Assembly (NCBI RefSeq): GCF_024529975.1
Contig: NZ_AP024897.1
Location: 3,720,001 to 3,784,000 of the forward strand
Length of the DNA: 64,000 bases
Reading direction: 5' to 3'
Source: Vibrio quintilis
GTDB taxonomy: Bacteria; Pseudomonadota; Gammaproteobacteria; Enterobacterales; Vibrionaceae
The translations under genes were made by a program, and so were the position numbers. The number at the start of each line of letters is the position of its first letter. The first letter of the stretch is position 1. The notes under the pieces are model-generated. The model worked only from the letters and a program-made list of their open reading frames with translations, searched no databases and was not told the DNA's origin. Positions 42,854 to 51,434 of this stretch are shown one piece after another.

Positions 42854-44023
42854 TTATCCCCAAACCTGCTGGGCAACGTCTTTGACTAAGGCAATTTTAT
42901 CCCACTGCTGCTGCTGAGTGAGCTCATTGCCTTCTTCTGTTGAAGCAAAACCACACTGAGTACTCAGACATAAATTCTCCAGCGGCACATACTGAGATGC
43001 TTCCCGGATACGGGTAACAACTTCCTCAGCCGATTCAAGCTTTCCGACTTTGGATGAAACCAGCCCAAGGACAACTTTCTTACCGGCAGGCAGCGCTGCC
43101 AGCGGAGAAAAGTCACCGGCGCGATCCGTATCAAATTCAAGGTAATAGGCGGAAACTTTATCTTCAGCAAACAATGCATCTGCAACCGGCGCATAACCAC
43201 CGGAAGCCGCCCATGTTGAACGGAAATTCCCGCGGCAAACATGCGTTGTCACCGTCAGGTCATCAGGTAAATCCTGCAAGGCAAGATTGTTGACTTTCAA
43301 TAGCTTTTCCTTAATCTCTGCAATACTTGCTGCATGATCGAAATCATGTGTATCGCCGCACGAGCAACCTAAATCACCCAGATTTTCGCCTTCCACAGCT
43401 GCTGCTGCAATTTTAGGATCAGTCAACATTCCCCAGGTACAATCATCCAGCTGCAGGCTTCGGCAACCCGCAGCGTAAAGTTCATGGATGAATGACTGAT
43501 ACGCTGAAGCCACATCCCGGATTAAATCATTCTCATCCGGATAAAAAGATCGGGTATTTTCGGCATTACAGGGGCGTTGCAGCTCTTTTAAAAACTGAGC
43601 TGGCGCAGGTACAGTCAGTCTTGGAATGATATCGCCTTCCACCAAAGGGAGCAGAAATTTAAAGTGTTCGATAAAAGGATGGTTTTCACCGGTAATTTTT
43701 CCCGTAACCCGGATACTTTCCGGACGGGCATTCCCTTTGGAGAAGTTATATCCCTGGTCAATTGCACTTTTTTCAATCCCATTCAATCCCCACATAAAAT
43801 CCAGATGCCACCAGCTACGGCGAAATTCACCGTCTGTCATAACCTGAAGACCCGCAGCTTTCTGCCTTGTCACCAGCTCAGTAATGGCACGATCTTCAAC
43901 TGACGTTAATTCAGCCTGAGTGATTTGTCCTGAAGAAAATTGTTCCCGGGCCTGATGTAAATAATCCGGGCGAAGATAGCTGCCGACTACATCAGCACGA
44001 AAAGGGGGAATTGTATGTGACAT
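42854..44023 (-). CDS. Cobalamin-independent methionine synthase C-terminal-domain homolog (YxjG/YxjH-like)
   Basis: Putative methyltransferase of the short MetE family, 389 residues, corresponding to the catalytic half of MetE. Begins FRADVVGSYLRPDYLHQARE. Zinc-ligand-type motifs: the THVCRGNFRST region and the late CLSTQCGFAST with Cys. Also RSLQLDDCTWGML. It lacks the N-terminal MetE half, so it may use a simple methyl donor such as dimethylsulfonio compounds or methylcobalamin-type partners rather than polyglutamyl folate. Two adjacent ATG codons; I chose the second. Monocistronic. Confidence 0.82.
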   Translation of the reverse strand: MSHTIPPFRADVVGSYLRPDYLHQAREQFSSGQITQAELTSVEDRAITELVTRQKAAGLQVMTDGEFRRSWWHLDFMWGLNGIEKSAIDQGYNFSKGNARPESIRVTGKITGENHPFIEHFKFLLPLVEGDIIPRLTVPAPAQFLKELQRPCNAENTRSFYPDENDLIRDVASAYQSFIHELYAAGCRSLQLDDCTWGMLTDPKIAAAAVEGENLGDLGCSCGDTHDFDHAASIAEIKEKLLKVNNLALQDLPDDLTVTTHVCRGNFRSTWAASGGYAPVADALFAEDKVSAYYLEFDTDRAGDFSPLAALPAGKKVVLGLVSSKVGKLESAEEVVTRIREASQYVPLENLCLSTQCGFASTEEGNELTQQQQWDKIALVKDVAQQVWG

Positions 44024-44183
44024 CATTATTTCTCAGTTTTTCTTATAAATCATTTCCTTAGGGTACGACTTCATATTCCTTCATCATATTGAGATTTATT
44101 CACAAACAAGTTGAATAAAATTCATCATATACAGCGCAATTAATATAATACCTATCCGGCTGAACCGGGTATCGTCCCTGAAT

Positions 44184-44207
44184 CAAAAAAGGGGCTTATC
44201 GCCCCTT
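44184..44207 (-). terminator. Terminator of the secreted nuclease gene
   Basis: AAAGGGGC-TTAT-GCCCCTTT-type stem with a T6 run on the minus strand, 24 bases after the nuclease stop. Confidence 0.85.
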
Positions 44208-44230
44208 TCATCATCTCCTGAACAAATCCA

Positions 44231-46837
44231 TTATTTGATTGTTCGGCGTCTCCAGCCAATAATCCCGGCCAGAAATGCCAGAATCCCGGTACCGGCTGCA
44301 CCACCAACCTTCAGTTCAAGTACTGCCGGATCATGGTCAGAAGAGCGGAACTGATCTTTATACTTTGGTAAATCACCTTTGTAGTCATCAGTGTAATCAA
44401 ACAGGTTCGACTCACCGCCATTGATGTGCCAGTCAGTGGCATCAACCACATACGGTCTCAAATCCGGACTGATAAGTAAGTGATCCATTGCACCAACTTC
44501 ATCATTGTAAGAGTAGCTCCAGCCATCACAATGCAGCATATCCACGGCATTAATAAAGCCATAGCTTTTTTCTATCACGGCACCCTGATCACCAAACTGC
44601 ACTTCGCCATCAATATAAGTATTACGGGCAGCACGAATAGATTTACCATATTTCACCGGATCATAATCGGTCAAAATCAGCATTGGGTCTTCTTTCGCAT
44701 AAGAGTTCAGATCACCGAGAATCACTTTATAGCCATCAATTGTTTCTAAAGCATCCCCCAGTGCAACAGCTGCGGCAACCCGGAAGTTCTCGCAAGCCCC
44801 CTGATAATCCGGATCGCTCATTCCCTGACCGCCATCACTGACAGGGGCAGCATCTTCCCAACACTTCGAACCTTTAGATTTGAAATGGTTCACAGCAACG
44901 GTTAACTCTTTATCCAGCCCGTTAATCGTGAAGGTTGGCGCTAAAGTCTGACGTTGATAATTCTTACCATCTTCAATCACTTTGCCATCATCATCCAAAA
45001 CTTCAGGAGCCTGCTGGCTTGGCATCGAAATGACCCGGCTTTTCTCAAGAGAAACCATACTCTTGCGATAAATAACCCCGGTTGTAATCACATCAGTACC
45101 AACAGAATCGTCTTTATTAATCTGACCATCCTGATTGGTATCAACCTCAACCACGCTGTAATGTCTGCTACTATCAGCTAACTGAGCATTTAACTGATCA
45201 ACGAGCTGGTGGATCGCGCCGGCATCACCAAACCCATTATTTTCAATTTCCATTAAACCGATAATATCAGCATCCAGTTTAACGATGGCATTAACAATTT
45301 TTTCCTGTTGTACTTCAAACTCAGCATAACTTTCAGCACCACGATTATCGCCGTGTGTATTTGCATCTCCGCCAAAAGGTGAATTGAAATAGTTCAGCAC
45401 ATTAAATGAGGCAATCCGCAAATCCCCGGCTTCAAGCTCAGGCGCGTCAGTACGTGGGTCATGATGAATAAAATTACTGTCTGACAGTTCATTGGTGACT
45501 GTCAAACGGTACTCTCCGTAGCTGTAATTCAGCACACCTTCAGCACCAGCCAGCGTATCATCAACACGGATATAATCTTCCGTCGAACCATCCTGATCGG
45601 CATCAGTCCGGCCAAATTCAGGATAGTAAGGGATCACACCATTGGAAGCTTTCTGATCGGACTCAACAAACAGACGGCGCTCGCCGTTATCAGTCCGTAA
45701 CACCTGAGATGCTTCAGAGCCTGCTGCATACTTCTGGTTCGGGTGCATATTGATATGCCCCTGAGCCAGTACCATATTGTTCCGGTAAGCGTCATAATCA
45801 TACTTAAACGTCCGGGTCACCCGCATATCCAGAGATTCGGTTGTTTTTACCAGCATCCCTTCATAACGTTCCAGAGTCTGATCAAAGTTCTCATCCGTCG
45901 GCAGAATTTCTATGGCTGTGGCTTCCGGAGCGGATTGTGTTCCCTGGGTTTTCCACTGTTGATCTTCAGCTTTCAGCTGCGTCTGATGATAGTACTCCTG
46001 CACTTTCCCTTTCACACAGACGACATCACCGGGCTTCAGATCACTGGAAGACTGATTTGTATAGACAAATAAGCCTTCTGATGTATTCGGGTTGTAATCA
46101 TTCTCAAGCGCCTGCAGATAAAAACCTTTATTCAGCCCCGTTGTAACCGCACTAACAATGCCCTGAACATAGTAATCATCATCTGTGATATATGACGAAT
46201 CTCCAATCAGAGGAGATTTATCTCCTTCCCCCTGAATCGCCTGAATGGATGTAAATTCAGGCGTATTGCCATCATCCGTTGTACAGGTAAAAGACTGAGA
46301 GCTACTGCTGCTATTCAGGCTTCCCAACCCTTCAATATTATTTTTTTCCAGCGAGTCCCATTGGGAAGCCTGATAGTCGGGTGAAGCGGTTAACTCATCA
46401 GCCCGGCGGACTAATGTGACATCTTTGCCCCAATTGCTTCCGCCCATGGAACCGATCATGTCATAGACTTCATCGTCTTTAAGCAATGCAACCGGATCAT
46501 TACCATTAAAGCTGGCAATTGTATTATTTGTTTCATCCGTGACTGCCAGAATGTCACTATTGGCCTGAGAATTGGCAATCACCAGCACATCGTTCGCTGC
46601 AATAACTTTGCCTGCCAGCGACAGTTCACTGTCCCACTGGCCGCCGCCATTTCTGGATACCGCAATCTTAAAATGATCCAGTGTTACCGGCGCTTCACCC
46701 GTATTTGCGATTTCAATTGCCTTATTGTAAGAAGAACCTTCCACATATTGTGATATCACGACATCGGCGATTGCTGGCTGTGCAATTGCTCCCGATATGA
46801 ATACGGAAAGTAGTGATAGCGAGAATTGTTGTTTCAT
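44231..46837 (-). CDS. ExeM/NucH-family secreted endonuclease with GlyGly-CTERM tail
   Basis: Large extracellular or surface DNase, 868 residues. Signal peptide MKQQFSLSLLSVFISGAIAQ ending near PAIA. A lamin-tail-like domain (about 25-150) starts VVISQYVEGSSYNKAIEIAN. An OB-like region (about 190-330) follows. The endonuclease/exonuclease/phosphatase domain starts near 470 (LRIASFNVLNYFNSP, IGLMEIENNG, AVNHFKSKGSKC, ILGDLNSYAKEDP, SDHDPAVLELKV). The C-terminus GGAAGTGILAFLAGIIGW plus RRR is a GlyGly-CTERM signal for rhombosortase-linked type II secretion. Vibrio homologs (Xds) degrade extracellular DNA for phosphate and biofilm turnover. Confidence 0.92.
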   Translation of the reverse strand: MKQQFSLSLLSVFISGAIAQPAIADVVISQYVEGSSYNKAIEIANTGEAPVTLDHFKIAVSRNGGGQWDSELSLAGKVIAANDVLVIANSQANSDILAVTDETNNTIASFNGNDPVALLKDDEVYDMIGSMGGSNWGKDVTLVRRADELTASPDYQASQWDSLEKNNIEGLGSLNSSSSSQSFTCTTDDGNTPEFTSIQAIQGEGDKSPLIGDSSYITDDDYYVQGIVSAVTTGLNKGFYLQALENDYNPNTSEGLFVYTNQSSSDLKPGDVVCVKGKVQEYYHQTQLKAEDQQWKTQGTQSAPEATAIEILPTDENFDQTLERYEGMLVKTTESLDMRVTRTFKYDYDAYRNNMVLAQGHINMHPNQKYAAGSEASQVLRTDNGERRLFVESDQKASNGVIPYYPEFGRTDADQDGSTEDYIRVDDTLAGAEGVLNYSYGEYRLTVTNELSDSNFIHHDPRTDAPELEAGDLRIASFNVLNYFNSPFGGDANTHGDNRGAESYAEFEVQQEKIVNAIVKLDADIIGLMEIENNGFGDAGAIHQLVDQLNAQLADSSRHYSVVEVDTNQDGQINKDDSVGTDVITTGVIYRKSMVSLEKSRVISMPSQQAPEVLDDDGKVIEDGKNYQRQTLAPTFTINGLDKELTVAVNHFKSKGSKCWEDAAPVSDGGQGMSDPDYQGACENFRVAAAVALGDALETIDGYKVILGDLNSYAKEDPMLILTDYDPVKYGKSIRAARNTYIDGEVQFGDQGAVIEKSYGFINAVDMLHCDGWSYSYNDEVGAMDHLLISPDLRPYVVDATDWHINGGESNLFDYTDDYKGDLPKYKDQFRSSDHDPAVLELKVGGAAGTGILAFLAGIIGWRRRTIK

Positions 46838-47204
46838 TGGTTTATTCCACCTGAAGTTGCGTTTTTAAATATCCTTATTTTTAAAAAAATGCTTAATTCA
46901 TCACATTTTTTTAAGGAATTTATAATAAATCCATGTCCAGTGTTTACTCTTTTTATGAAACTAAAAACACACTTTCGTTAAAATGTGAAACAGATCGAAT
47001 AAATATGTAAAATGATCTCTGCAGATGTGAACTGATTCGTATTGATATATTTAAGCAACCTGAAGATGCAGGTTGTTTGGGTATACAAGACACCTGTCAA
47101 TAATCAGAGAGATAAAAGGCAGAAGAAAAACAGAGAGAGACAGAAAGGAGGGGTATTTATTACGAAGCAGAGCAGTATTTCTTTTTTCTCATTCTGCCCA
47201 TTAG
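46838..47204. other. Non-coding region upstream of the nuclease gene, with palindromic repeat
   Basis: About 370 bases without a credible gene. Holds the nuclease promoter region (AGGTGGA Shine-Dalgarno at its left edge, AT-rich beyond), a palindromic repeat at 47051-47086, and a purine-rich stretch at about 47103-47155 (GAGAGATAAAAGGCAGAAGA and onward). A 69-codon open frame from 47042 starts inside the repeat and looks spurious. Confidence 0.5.
47051..47086. repeat. Palindromic repeat, degenerate collapsed copy
   Basis: TTAAGCAACCTGAAGATGCA followed by GGTTGTTTGGGTATAC. The right arm is intact; the left arm has lost its CCC. Same family as the ends of the 305-bp element and the copies at 30890 and 49679. 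Confidence 0.7.
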
Positions 47205-47233
47205 AAAATAAAAAAACCCGGCATCACACCGGG
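47205..47233 (-). terminator. Terminator of the Lys-rich microprotein gene
   Basis: Minus-strand stem CCCGG / CCGGG with a 7-base loop, followed by T7 and a further T-rich run. An A-run on the other side extends the stem. It lies 20 bases past the 47253 stop. Confidence 0.82.
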
Positions 47234-47252
47234 CCACCAAAAAAACGTTAAC

Positions 47253-47342
47253 TTATGCTTTCTTCAACGCTTTTTTGATTTTTTTCACTTTTGCTTTCGC
47301 TTTTTTCAAAGTTTTTTTCAACTCTTTTTTAGTCTTTGCCAT
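47253..47342 (-). CDS. 29-residue lysine-rich microprotein (uncharacterised)
   Basis: Tiny leftward gene. The peptide starts MAKTKKELKKTLKKAKAKVK and ends IKKALKKA; 15 of 29 residues are Lys and the only acidic residue is Glu7. Leu/Ile/Val/Ala recur at 3-4-residue spacing, so an amphipathic cationic helix is likely. Support for being a real gene: a near-perfect Shine-Dalgarno AAGGAG 6 bases before the ATG and a rho-independent terminator right after the stop. It lies 68 bases downstream of a ribbon-helix-helix gene on the same strand. It resembles nucleic-acid-binding tails or antimicrobial helices, but I recognise no family. Confidence 0.7.
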   Translation of the reverse strand: MAKTKKELKKTLKKAKAKVKKIKKALKKA

Positions 47343-47410
47343 TATTTTCTCCTTAGTGAACCACTCATGGTGAGATTGATCAGGCTGGTATAGCAACGCT
47401 CCATGCGAGA

Positions 47411-47596
47411 TCAGTGAGTTATATCAGTCGGCCGGTGCTGAGTAATAAAATGTTTAATAAACTTTCTTATTTCTCTGGCTGCTGAAGTATCCAGTTCTTC
47501 ACATAATTCAACAAAAATATCCCGCTCCTGCCGGTTTATCCGCAGCACGAGCTGGCTATCTTTTTTATTTGACGTTTTCTTCTTTTTTCCGCCCAT
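47411..47596 (-). CDS. Small ribbon-helix-helix (RHH/CopG-like) DNA-binding protein
   Basis: 61 residues from the ATG at 47596 (MGGKKKKTSNKKDSQLVLRI). A basic N-terminal arm is followed by the RHH pattern: strand SQLVLRIN, helix RQERDIFVELCEELD, turn, helix TSAAREIRKFIKHFI. Probably a dimeric DNA binder and autoregulator. No clear Shine-Dalgarno precedes the ATG. An ATG 20 codons upstream starts within the trpS terminator and is unlikely. A perfect palindrome lies 12 bases upstream of the start. No toxin gene was seen; the next gene is the Lys-rich microprotein. Confidence 0.75.
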   Translation of the reverse strand: MGGKKKKTSNKKDSQLVLRINRQERDIFVELCEELDTSAAREIRKFIKHFITQHRPTDITH

Positions 47597-47608
47597 AATG
47601 TGAAGACT

Positions 47609-47620
47609 TTGTATATACAA
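47609..47620. promoter_or_regulatory. Perfect palindrome upstream of the RHH gene (candidate operator)
   Basis: TTGTATATACAA is a perfect 12-bp palindrome 13-24 bases upstream of the RHH start and inside an AT-rich, promoter-like stretch (ATATATATTGTATA). RHH dimers bind such short palindromes, so negative autoregulation is plausible. Confidence 0.5.
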
Positions 47621-47655
47621 TATATATAGGTTAGTACACAATCCGGAAAATGCCA

Positions 47656-47685
47656 TAAAAAAACCCCACTTAAATAAGCAGGGTT
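47656..47685 (-). terminator. Terminator of trpS
   Basis: Imperfect stem AACCCTGCTTA / TAAGTGGGGTT on the minus strand, followed by T7. It lies about 22 bases past trpS and isolates the RHH gene from the upstream operon. Confidence 0.7.
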
Positions 47686-47706
47686 GATAAAAAGATCGAT
47701 TTGAAC

Positions 47707-48723
47707 TCAGGAATAGGAAATAAAACCAACTAAGTCATAAACCTTTTTCAATGTCTCAGCCGCACGTGCAGAAGCCTTTTCAGCCCCTTCGCGCATCACA
47801 TCATTTAAATAATCATGTGACTCGCGGATACGGTGATATTCCGCCTGAACCGGTTCAAGCATTGCAACAATCGCTTCTCCAACATCTTTCTTGAACGGTC
47901 CATACATGTCGACGTCCTGATATTTTGCTTCAATTTCATCAAAGCTTAATCCGGTAGCCGCTGAATATAAGCCCATTAAGTTTGAAATACCGGCCTTGTT
48001 TTCAATGTCATAACGAATTCGTGGTGGGGTATCCGTATCGGTTTGCGCCTTATTAATCTTCTTCACGATCGATTTTGGCTCTTCCAGCAAGGTAATGACA
48101 TTTTTCCGGTTGTCATCGGACTTAGACATCTTCTTCGTCGCATCCTGCAGACTCATTACCCGTGCATTCACGGTTGGAATGTACGGCTCAGGGACAACAA
48201 ATACCGGCTCGTCCGGACAATAGATATTGTTAAAGCGGGTCGCAATGTCTCTCGCAAGCTCCAGATGCTGTTTCTGATCGTTACCAACCGGCACCTGATG
48301 AGCGCCATATAGCAGAATATCCGCAGCCATCAGAACCGGATAATCAAACAAGCCGGCATTGACATCGTTGGCATAACGGGCAGATTTATCTTTAAACTGA
48401 GTCATCCGGCTCAGTTCACCCATCTGAGTGTAACAATTCAGAAGCCAGCTTAACTGAGCATGTTCCGGAACATGAGACTGAACAAATAAAGTACTCTTCT
48501 TCGGATCAATGCCAACAGCCAGGCAGATTGCCAGTGCATCAAGTGTTGCTTCATGTAAAGCTTTTGGATCCTGACGAACGGTAATTGCATGCAGATTGAC
48601 CACACAATAATGACAATCGTATTCATCCTGCATTTGTTGCCACTGACGAAGAGCACCCAGGTAATTACCAATACTCAGTTCACCTGACGGTTGAACACCA
48701 CTAAATACAATGGGTTTGCTCAT
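47707..48723 (-). CDS. trpS: Tryptophanyl-tRNA synthetase
   Basis: Class I aminoacyl-tRNA synthetase charging tRNA-Trp, 338 residues. Motif-1 variant [14 protein letters not shown] with the preceding [15 protein letters not shown]; the KMSKS loop is present as [12 protein letters not shown] at about residue 195. Complete at both ends. Last gene of the long pilM-to-trpS run. Confidence 0.97.
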   Translation of the reverse strand: MSKPIVFSGVQPSGELSIGNYLGALRQWQQMQDEYDCHYCVVNLHAITVRQDPKALHEATLDALAICLAVGIDPKKSTLFVQSHVPEHAQLSWLLNCYTQMGELSRMTQFKDKSARYANDVNAGLFDYPVLMAADILLYGAHQVPVGNDQKQHLELARDIATRFNNIYCPDEPVFVVPEPYIPTVNARVMSLQDATKKMSKSDDNRKNVITLLEEPKSIVKKINKAQTDTDTPPRIRYDIENKAGISNLMGLYSAATGLSFDEIEAKYQDVDMYGPFKKDVGEAIVAMLEPVQAEYHRIRESHDYLNDVMREGAEKASARAAETLKKVYDLVGFISYS

Positions 48724-48853
48724 GAGAATAATTCCTTTGACTTCTAAAATTCTTTAATTACAAAACAGATAGATAATAAATACGGTTCAGATAAATACCC
48801 GCAACATCCAAGTGTACTCATTGACAAGTATTTTACTAGATTTTTTATGCGGC

Positions 48854-49540
48854 TCAGGCTGAAACGAGAACAATATCGAGCAATTCTGCGATATTATCCG
48901 CAACATAGTCAGGCCCGGCGTCAGAAATAGGCTGACCGTGGTTATAACCGTAGGTCAGCCCGAACGAAGGGCAGCCTGCATTCTTTGCAGCCAGAATATC
49001 ATTCTTCGAATCTCCGACCATCACCATTTGCTCCGGCGTGCAGCCATACTTCTCCAGCAGCCAGTTCAAGGCGATTGGATCAGGTTTTCTTTTTTCAAAA
49101 TCATCTCCGCCAATCACATCACTGAAATAGGCTGCGATTTGGTGTTGCTGTAAAATCTCCGGAACAAAATGAGAAGGCTTATTGGTCACAACAGCAAGCG
49201 TAAATCCTTCCTGATGCAGTTTTTCCAGTGTTTCTTTTACTCCGGCATACAACTGACTGAGCCGATGACCCGTTTCGGCATAAAAGCGATCAAAATAGAC
49301 CCGGGCCTGTTGAAGTAACTCTGGTCCTAAATCAGGATGAACCTCCAGACTTTGGCTGATGGCGCGTCCAATCAGAATATCAGCACCATTACCGACATAA
49401 TCACGAACCTGAGACTCGGATACTCCCGGATAACCAAGCGCACGAACTGCCTGATCAGCAGCAATTGCTAAATCCGGCACACTGTCTAACAAGGTTCCAT
49501 CTAAATCAAACACAACTAACTTTGGTCTTTCTGACGACAT
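48854..49540 (-). CDS. gph: Phosphoglycolate phosphatase
   Basis: HAD-superfamily phosphatase that clears 2-phosphoglycolate from DNA 3'-end repair. 228 residues. HAD motif I VVFDLDGTLLDS at 9-20, motif II VVTNKPS, motif III lysine in KRKPDP, motif IV MVGDSKNDILAAKNAG. Located between rpe and trpS as in E. coli. Confidence 0.95.
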   Translation of the reverse strand: MSSERPKLVVFDLDGTLLDSVPDLAIAADQAVRALGYPGVSESQVRDYVGNGADILIGRAISQSLEVHPDLGPELLQQARVYFDRFYAETGHRLSQLYAGVKETLEKLHQEGFTLAVVTNKPSHFVPEILQQHQIAAYFSDVIGGDDFEKRKPDPIALNWLLEKYGCTPEQMVMVGDSKNDILAAKNAGCPSFGLTYGYNHGQPISDAGPDYVADNIAELLDIVLVSA

Positions 49541-49600
49541 GAAATGATTCTCCCAAACAGGTAAAGCATGACCGATAAGTTCCGGAGAATTCAGCGGCCT

Positions 49601-49680
49601 GCTTTCTTTATTTATGCTTAACTTTCTTTATTTATACTTAACTTTATTGATACAGGCTTAACTTTACTGAAATATGTTTA
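49601..49680. repeat. 4 x 20-bp imperfect tandem repeat
   Basis: Four contiguous units: GCTTTCTTTATTTATGCTTA, ACTTTCTTTATTTATACTTA, ACTTTATTGATACAGGCTTA, ACTTTACTGAAATATGTTTA. Units one and two are nearly identical; divergence grows toward the palindromic repeat that starts at 49679. In the rpe-gph spacer. Confidence 0.8.
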
Positions 49681-49719
49681 TACCCAAGCAACCTGAAGAT
49701 GCAGGGTTGTTTGGGTATA
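49679..49719. repeat. Palindromic repeat, collapsed copy
   Basis: TATACCCAAGCAACC / GGTTGTTTGGGTATA form a 15-bp stem with one G-T pair around TGAAGATGCAG. It lies just past the rpe stop and abuts the 20-bp tandem repeat. Best-preserved short copy of the family. Confidence 0.8.
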
Positions 49720-49732
49720 CTTGAATGACAAT

Positions 49733-50407
49733 TTAACGGGATACTTTTTCAAGTTCAGTTCTCATCGCAGAAATAACCGCCTGATAATCCGGCTGACCGA
49801 AAATCGCAGAACCAGCAACAAACATATCTGCACCCGCCTCAGCAATTTCACCAATATTATCGATTTTGACACCGCCATCAACTTCCAGACGAATCGCTCT
49901 GCCTGAGTCCTGAATCCGCTGGCGAACTGCCCGTAATTTATCCAGAGTTGAAGGAATGAATGACTGCCCGCCAAACCCAGGATTGACTGACATTAACAGA
50001 ATTAAATCCACTTTATCCATCAGGAAATCAAGATGGTTCAGCGGTGTTGCCGGATTAAGAACCACACCGGCCTGGCATCCATGTTCTTTGATCAGCTGTA
50101 AGGTTCTGTCTACATGTTCTGACGCTTCGACATGAAAAGTAATCATTGAAGCCCCGGCTTTGGCAAAATCAGCAACCATGCGATCAACAGGCTTAACCAT
50201 CAGATGCACATCGATTGGTGCCGTAATGCCATAATCTCTCAAAGCTTTACATACAGGAGCACCAAATGTCAGATTGGGCACATAATGATTGTCCATGACA
50301 TCAAAATGAATGACATCAGCCCCGGCATTGAGCACATTCTCAACATCTTCTCCCAATCTTGCTAAATCTGCGGAAAGAATTGAAGGAGCAATCAAAAAAT
50401 CTTTCAT
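49733..50407 (-). CDS. rpe: Ribulose-phosphate 3-epimerase
   Basis: Pentose-phosphate-pathway TIM-barrel enzyme interconverting ribulose 5-phosphate and xylulose 5-phosphate. 224 residues. [20 protein letters not shown] at the start, metal/catalytic residues in [25 protein letters not shown], and the [20 protein letters not shown] and LEVDGGV motifs. Complete. Confidence 0.97.
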   Translation of the reverse strand: MKDFLIAPSILSADLARLGEDVENVLNAGADVIHFDVMDNHYVPNLTFGAPVCKALRDYGITAPIDVHLMVKPVDRMVADFAKAGASMITFHVEASEHVDRTLQLIKEHGCQAGVVLNPATPLNHLDFLMDKVDLILLMSVNPGFGGQSFIPSTLDKLRAVRQRIQDSGRAIRLEVDGGVKIDNIGEIAEAGADMFVAGSAIFGQPDYQAVISAMRTELEKVSR

Positions 50408-50538
50408 ACCTCTGGCCTCTGTATTTTTACAATCGATAAGTTAAATTTAGGGTTGCCTGCATCATTGCAAGGCAAACCTGTCTTATTTTATCGGAGGGAA
50501 AGAAAGGATGATAGAGCCCGGATAATGAACAGTAAGAA

Positions 50539-51366
50539 TTATTGCTCTGATGCCGCTGAGAATAAGGCCAATAGCTCATCAACTTTATTCCGGGAAGAGC
50601 CATTCCGGCTGATGGTCCGCTTCACTTTGACAACATTCAGCTGCGCGCCGTGATACAACCGCCGGGTCAGAATCGTATCATGGTTTGAAATCAGCACGGG
50701 CACGCTCCTGACCTTTGCTGTTTTCTCTGCAATATCAGCCAGAGCAGCTTGATCATCAAGAGAAAATCCATTCCCGGCGTACGATGTAAAGTTTGCTGTA
50801 TTTGATAACGGCGCATATGGCGGGTCACAGTACACAACACTACGGTTATTCGCCTGCTCAAAAGTTTCTTTATAGCCGGTACAAACAAAAGTGGCTCTTT
50901 GTGCTTTTTCAGCAAAAAACTCAAGTTCAGACTCTGGGAAATAAGGCTTTTTATAGGAGCCAAAAGGGACATTAAATCCCCCTTTTTTGTTGTACCGGCA
51001 AAGTCCGTTAAATCCAAAACGATTCATATACAGAAAGGCAAGAGAACGATACATCACATCATCAGTTCCATTAAACTGCTGACGCACCGATAAATAGGCT
51101 TCTTTCCGGTTGTTCTCCGGTATAAACCACCTTTTAGCCTCTGATATGTATAATTCAGGGGAATTTTTAAGCAAGTTATACAGATTGATTAAATCAGGAT
51201 TAATATCCGCCAGTATATACTTATCATAATCTGTATTTAAAAAGATCGAACCTGCACCGACGAATGGCTCAACCAGTACATCAGCCATCGGCAGATACCG
51301 CCGGATATCATCAACAAGACTATACTTTCCCCCAGCCCACTTGAGAAAGGCACGATGCTTCTTCAT
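50539..51366 (-). CDS. dam: DNA adenine methyltransferase
   Basis: Solitary N6-adenine methyltransferase for GATC sites, essential in Vibrio cholerae for replication control. 275 residues. SAM-binding AFLKWAGGKYSLVDDIRRYL and EPFVGAGSIFLNTDYDKYIL; catalytic VVYCDPPYAPLS. Located downstream of damX as usual. Confidence 0.96.
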   Translation of the reverse strand: MKKHRAFLKWAGGKYSLVDDIRRYLPMADVLVEPFVGAGSIFLNTDYDKYILADINPDLINLYNLLKNSPELYISEAKRWFIPENNRKEAYLSVRQQFNGTDDVMYRSLAFLYMNRFGFNGLCRYNKKGGFNVPFGSYKKPYFPESELEFFAEKAQRATFVCTGYKETFEQANNRSVVYCDPPYAPLSNTANFTSYAGNGFSLDDQAALADIAEKTAKVRSVPVLISNHDTILTRRLYHGAQLNVVKVKRTISRNGSSRNKVDELLALFSAASEQ

Positions 51367-51434
51367 GTAATGCTTTAATTCCCCATGATTAACAAGGCTG
51401 CGGAATGTAACATATTTTCCGGCGATACTCAGAT

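Noticed and set aside
47042..47251. 69-codon plus-strand open frame
   Set aside because: Its start lies inside the palindromic repeat, it crosses the terminator of the opposite-strand microprotein, and its composition follows the purine tract.
47411..47596. Toxin-antitoxin antitoxin call for the RHH protein
   Set aside because: No adjacent gene resembles a known toxin fold; the 29-residue neighbour is too small and basic to call a toxin without further evidence.
49601..49680. Possible CRISPR-like array
   Set aside because: The units are contiguous without spacers, only four, and imperfect; a simple tandem repeat. No cas genes are near.
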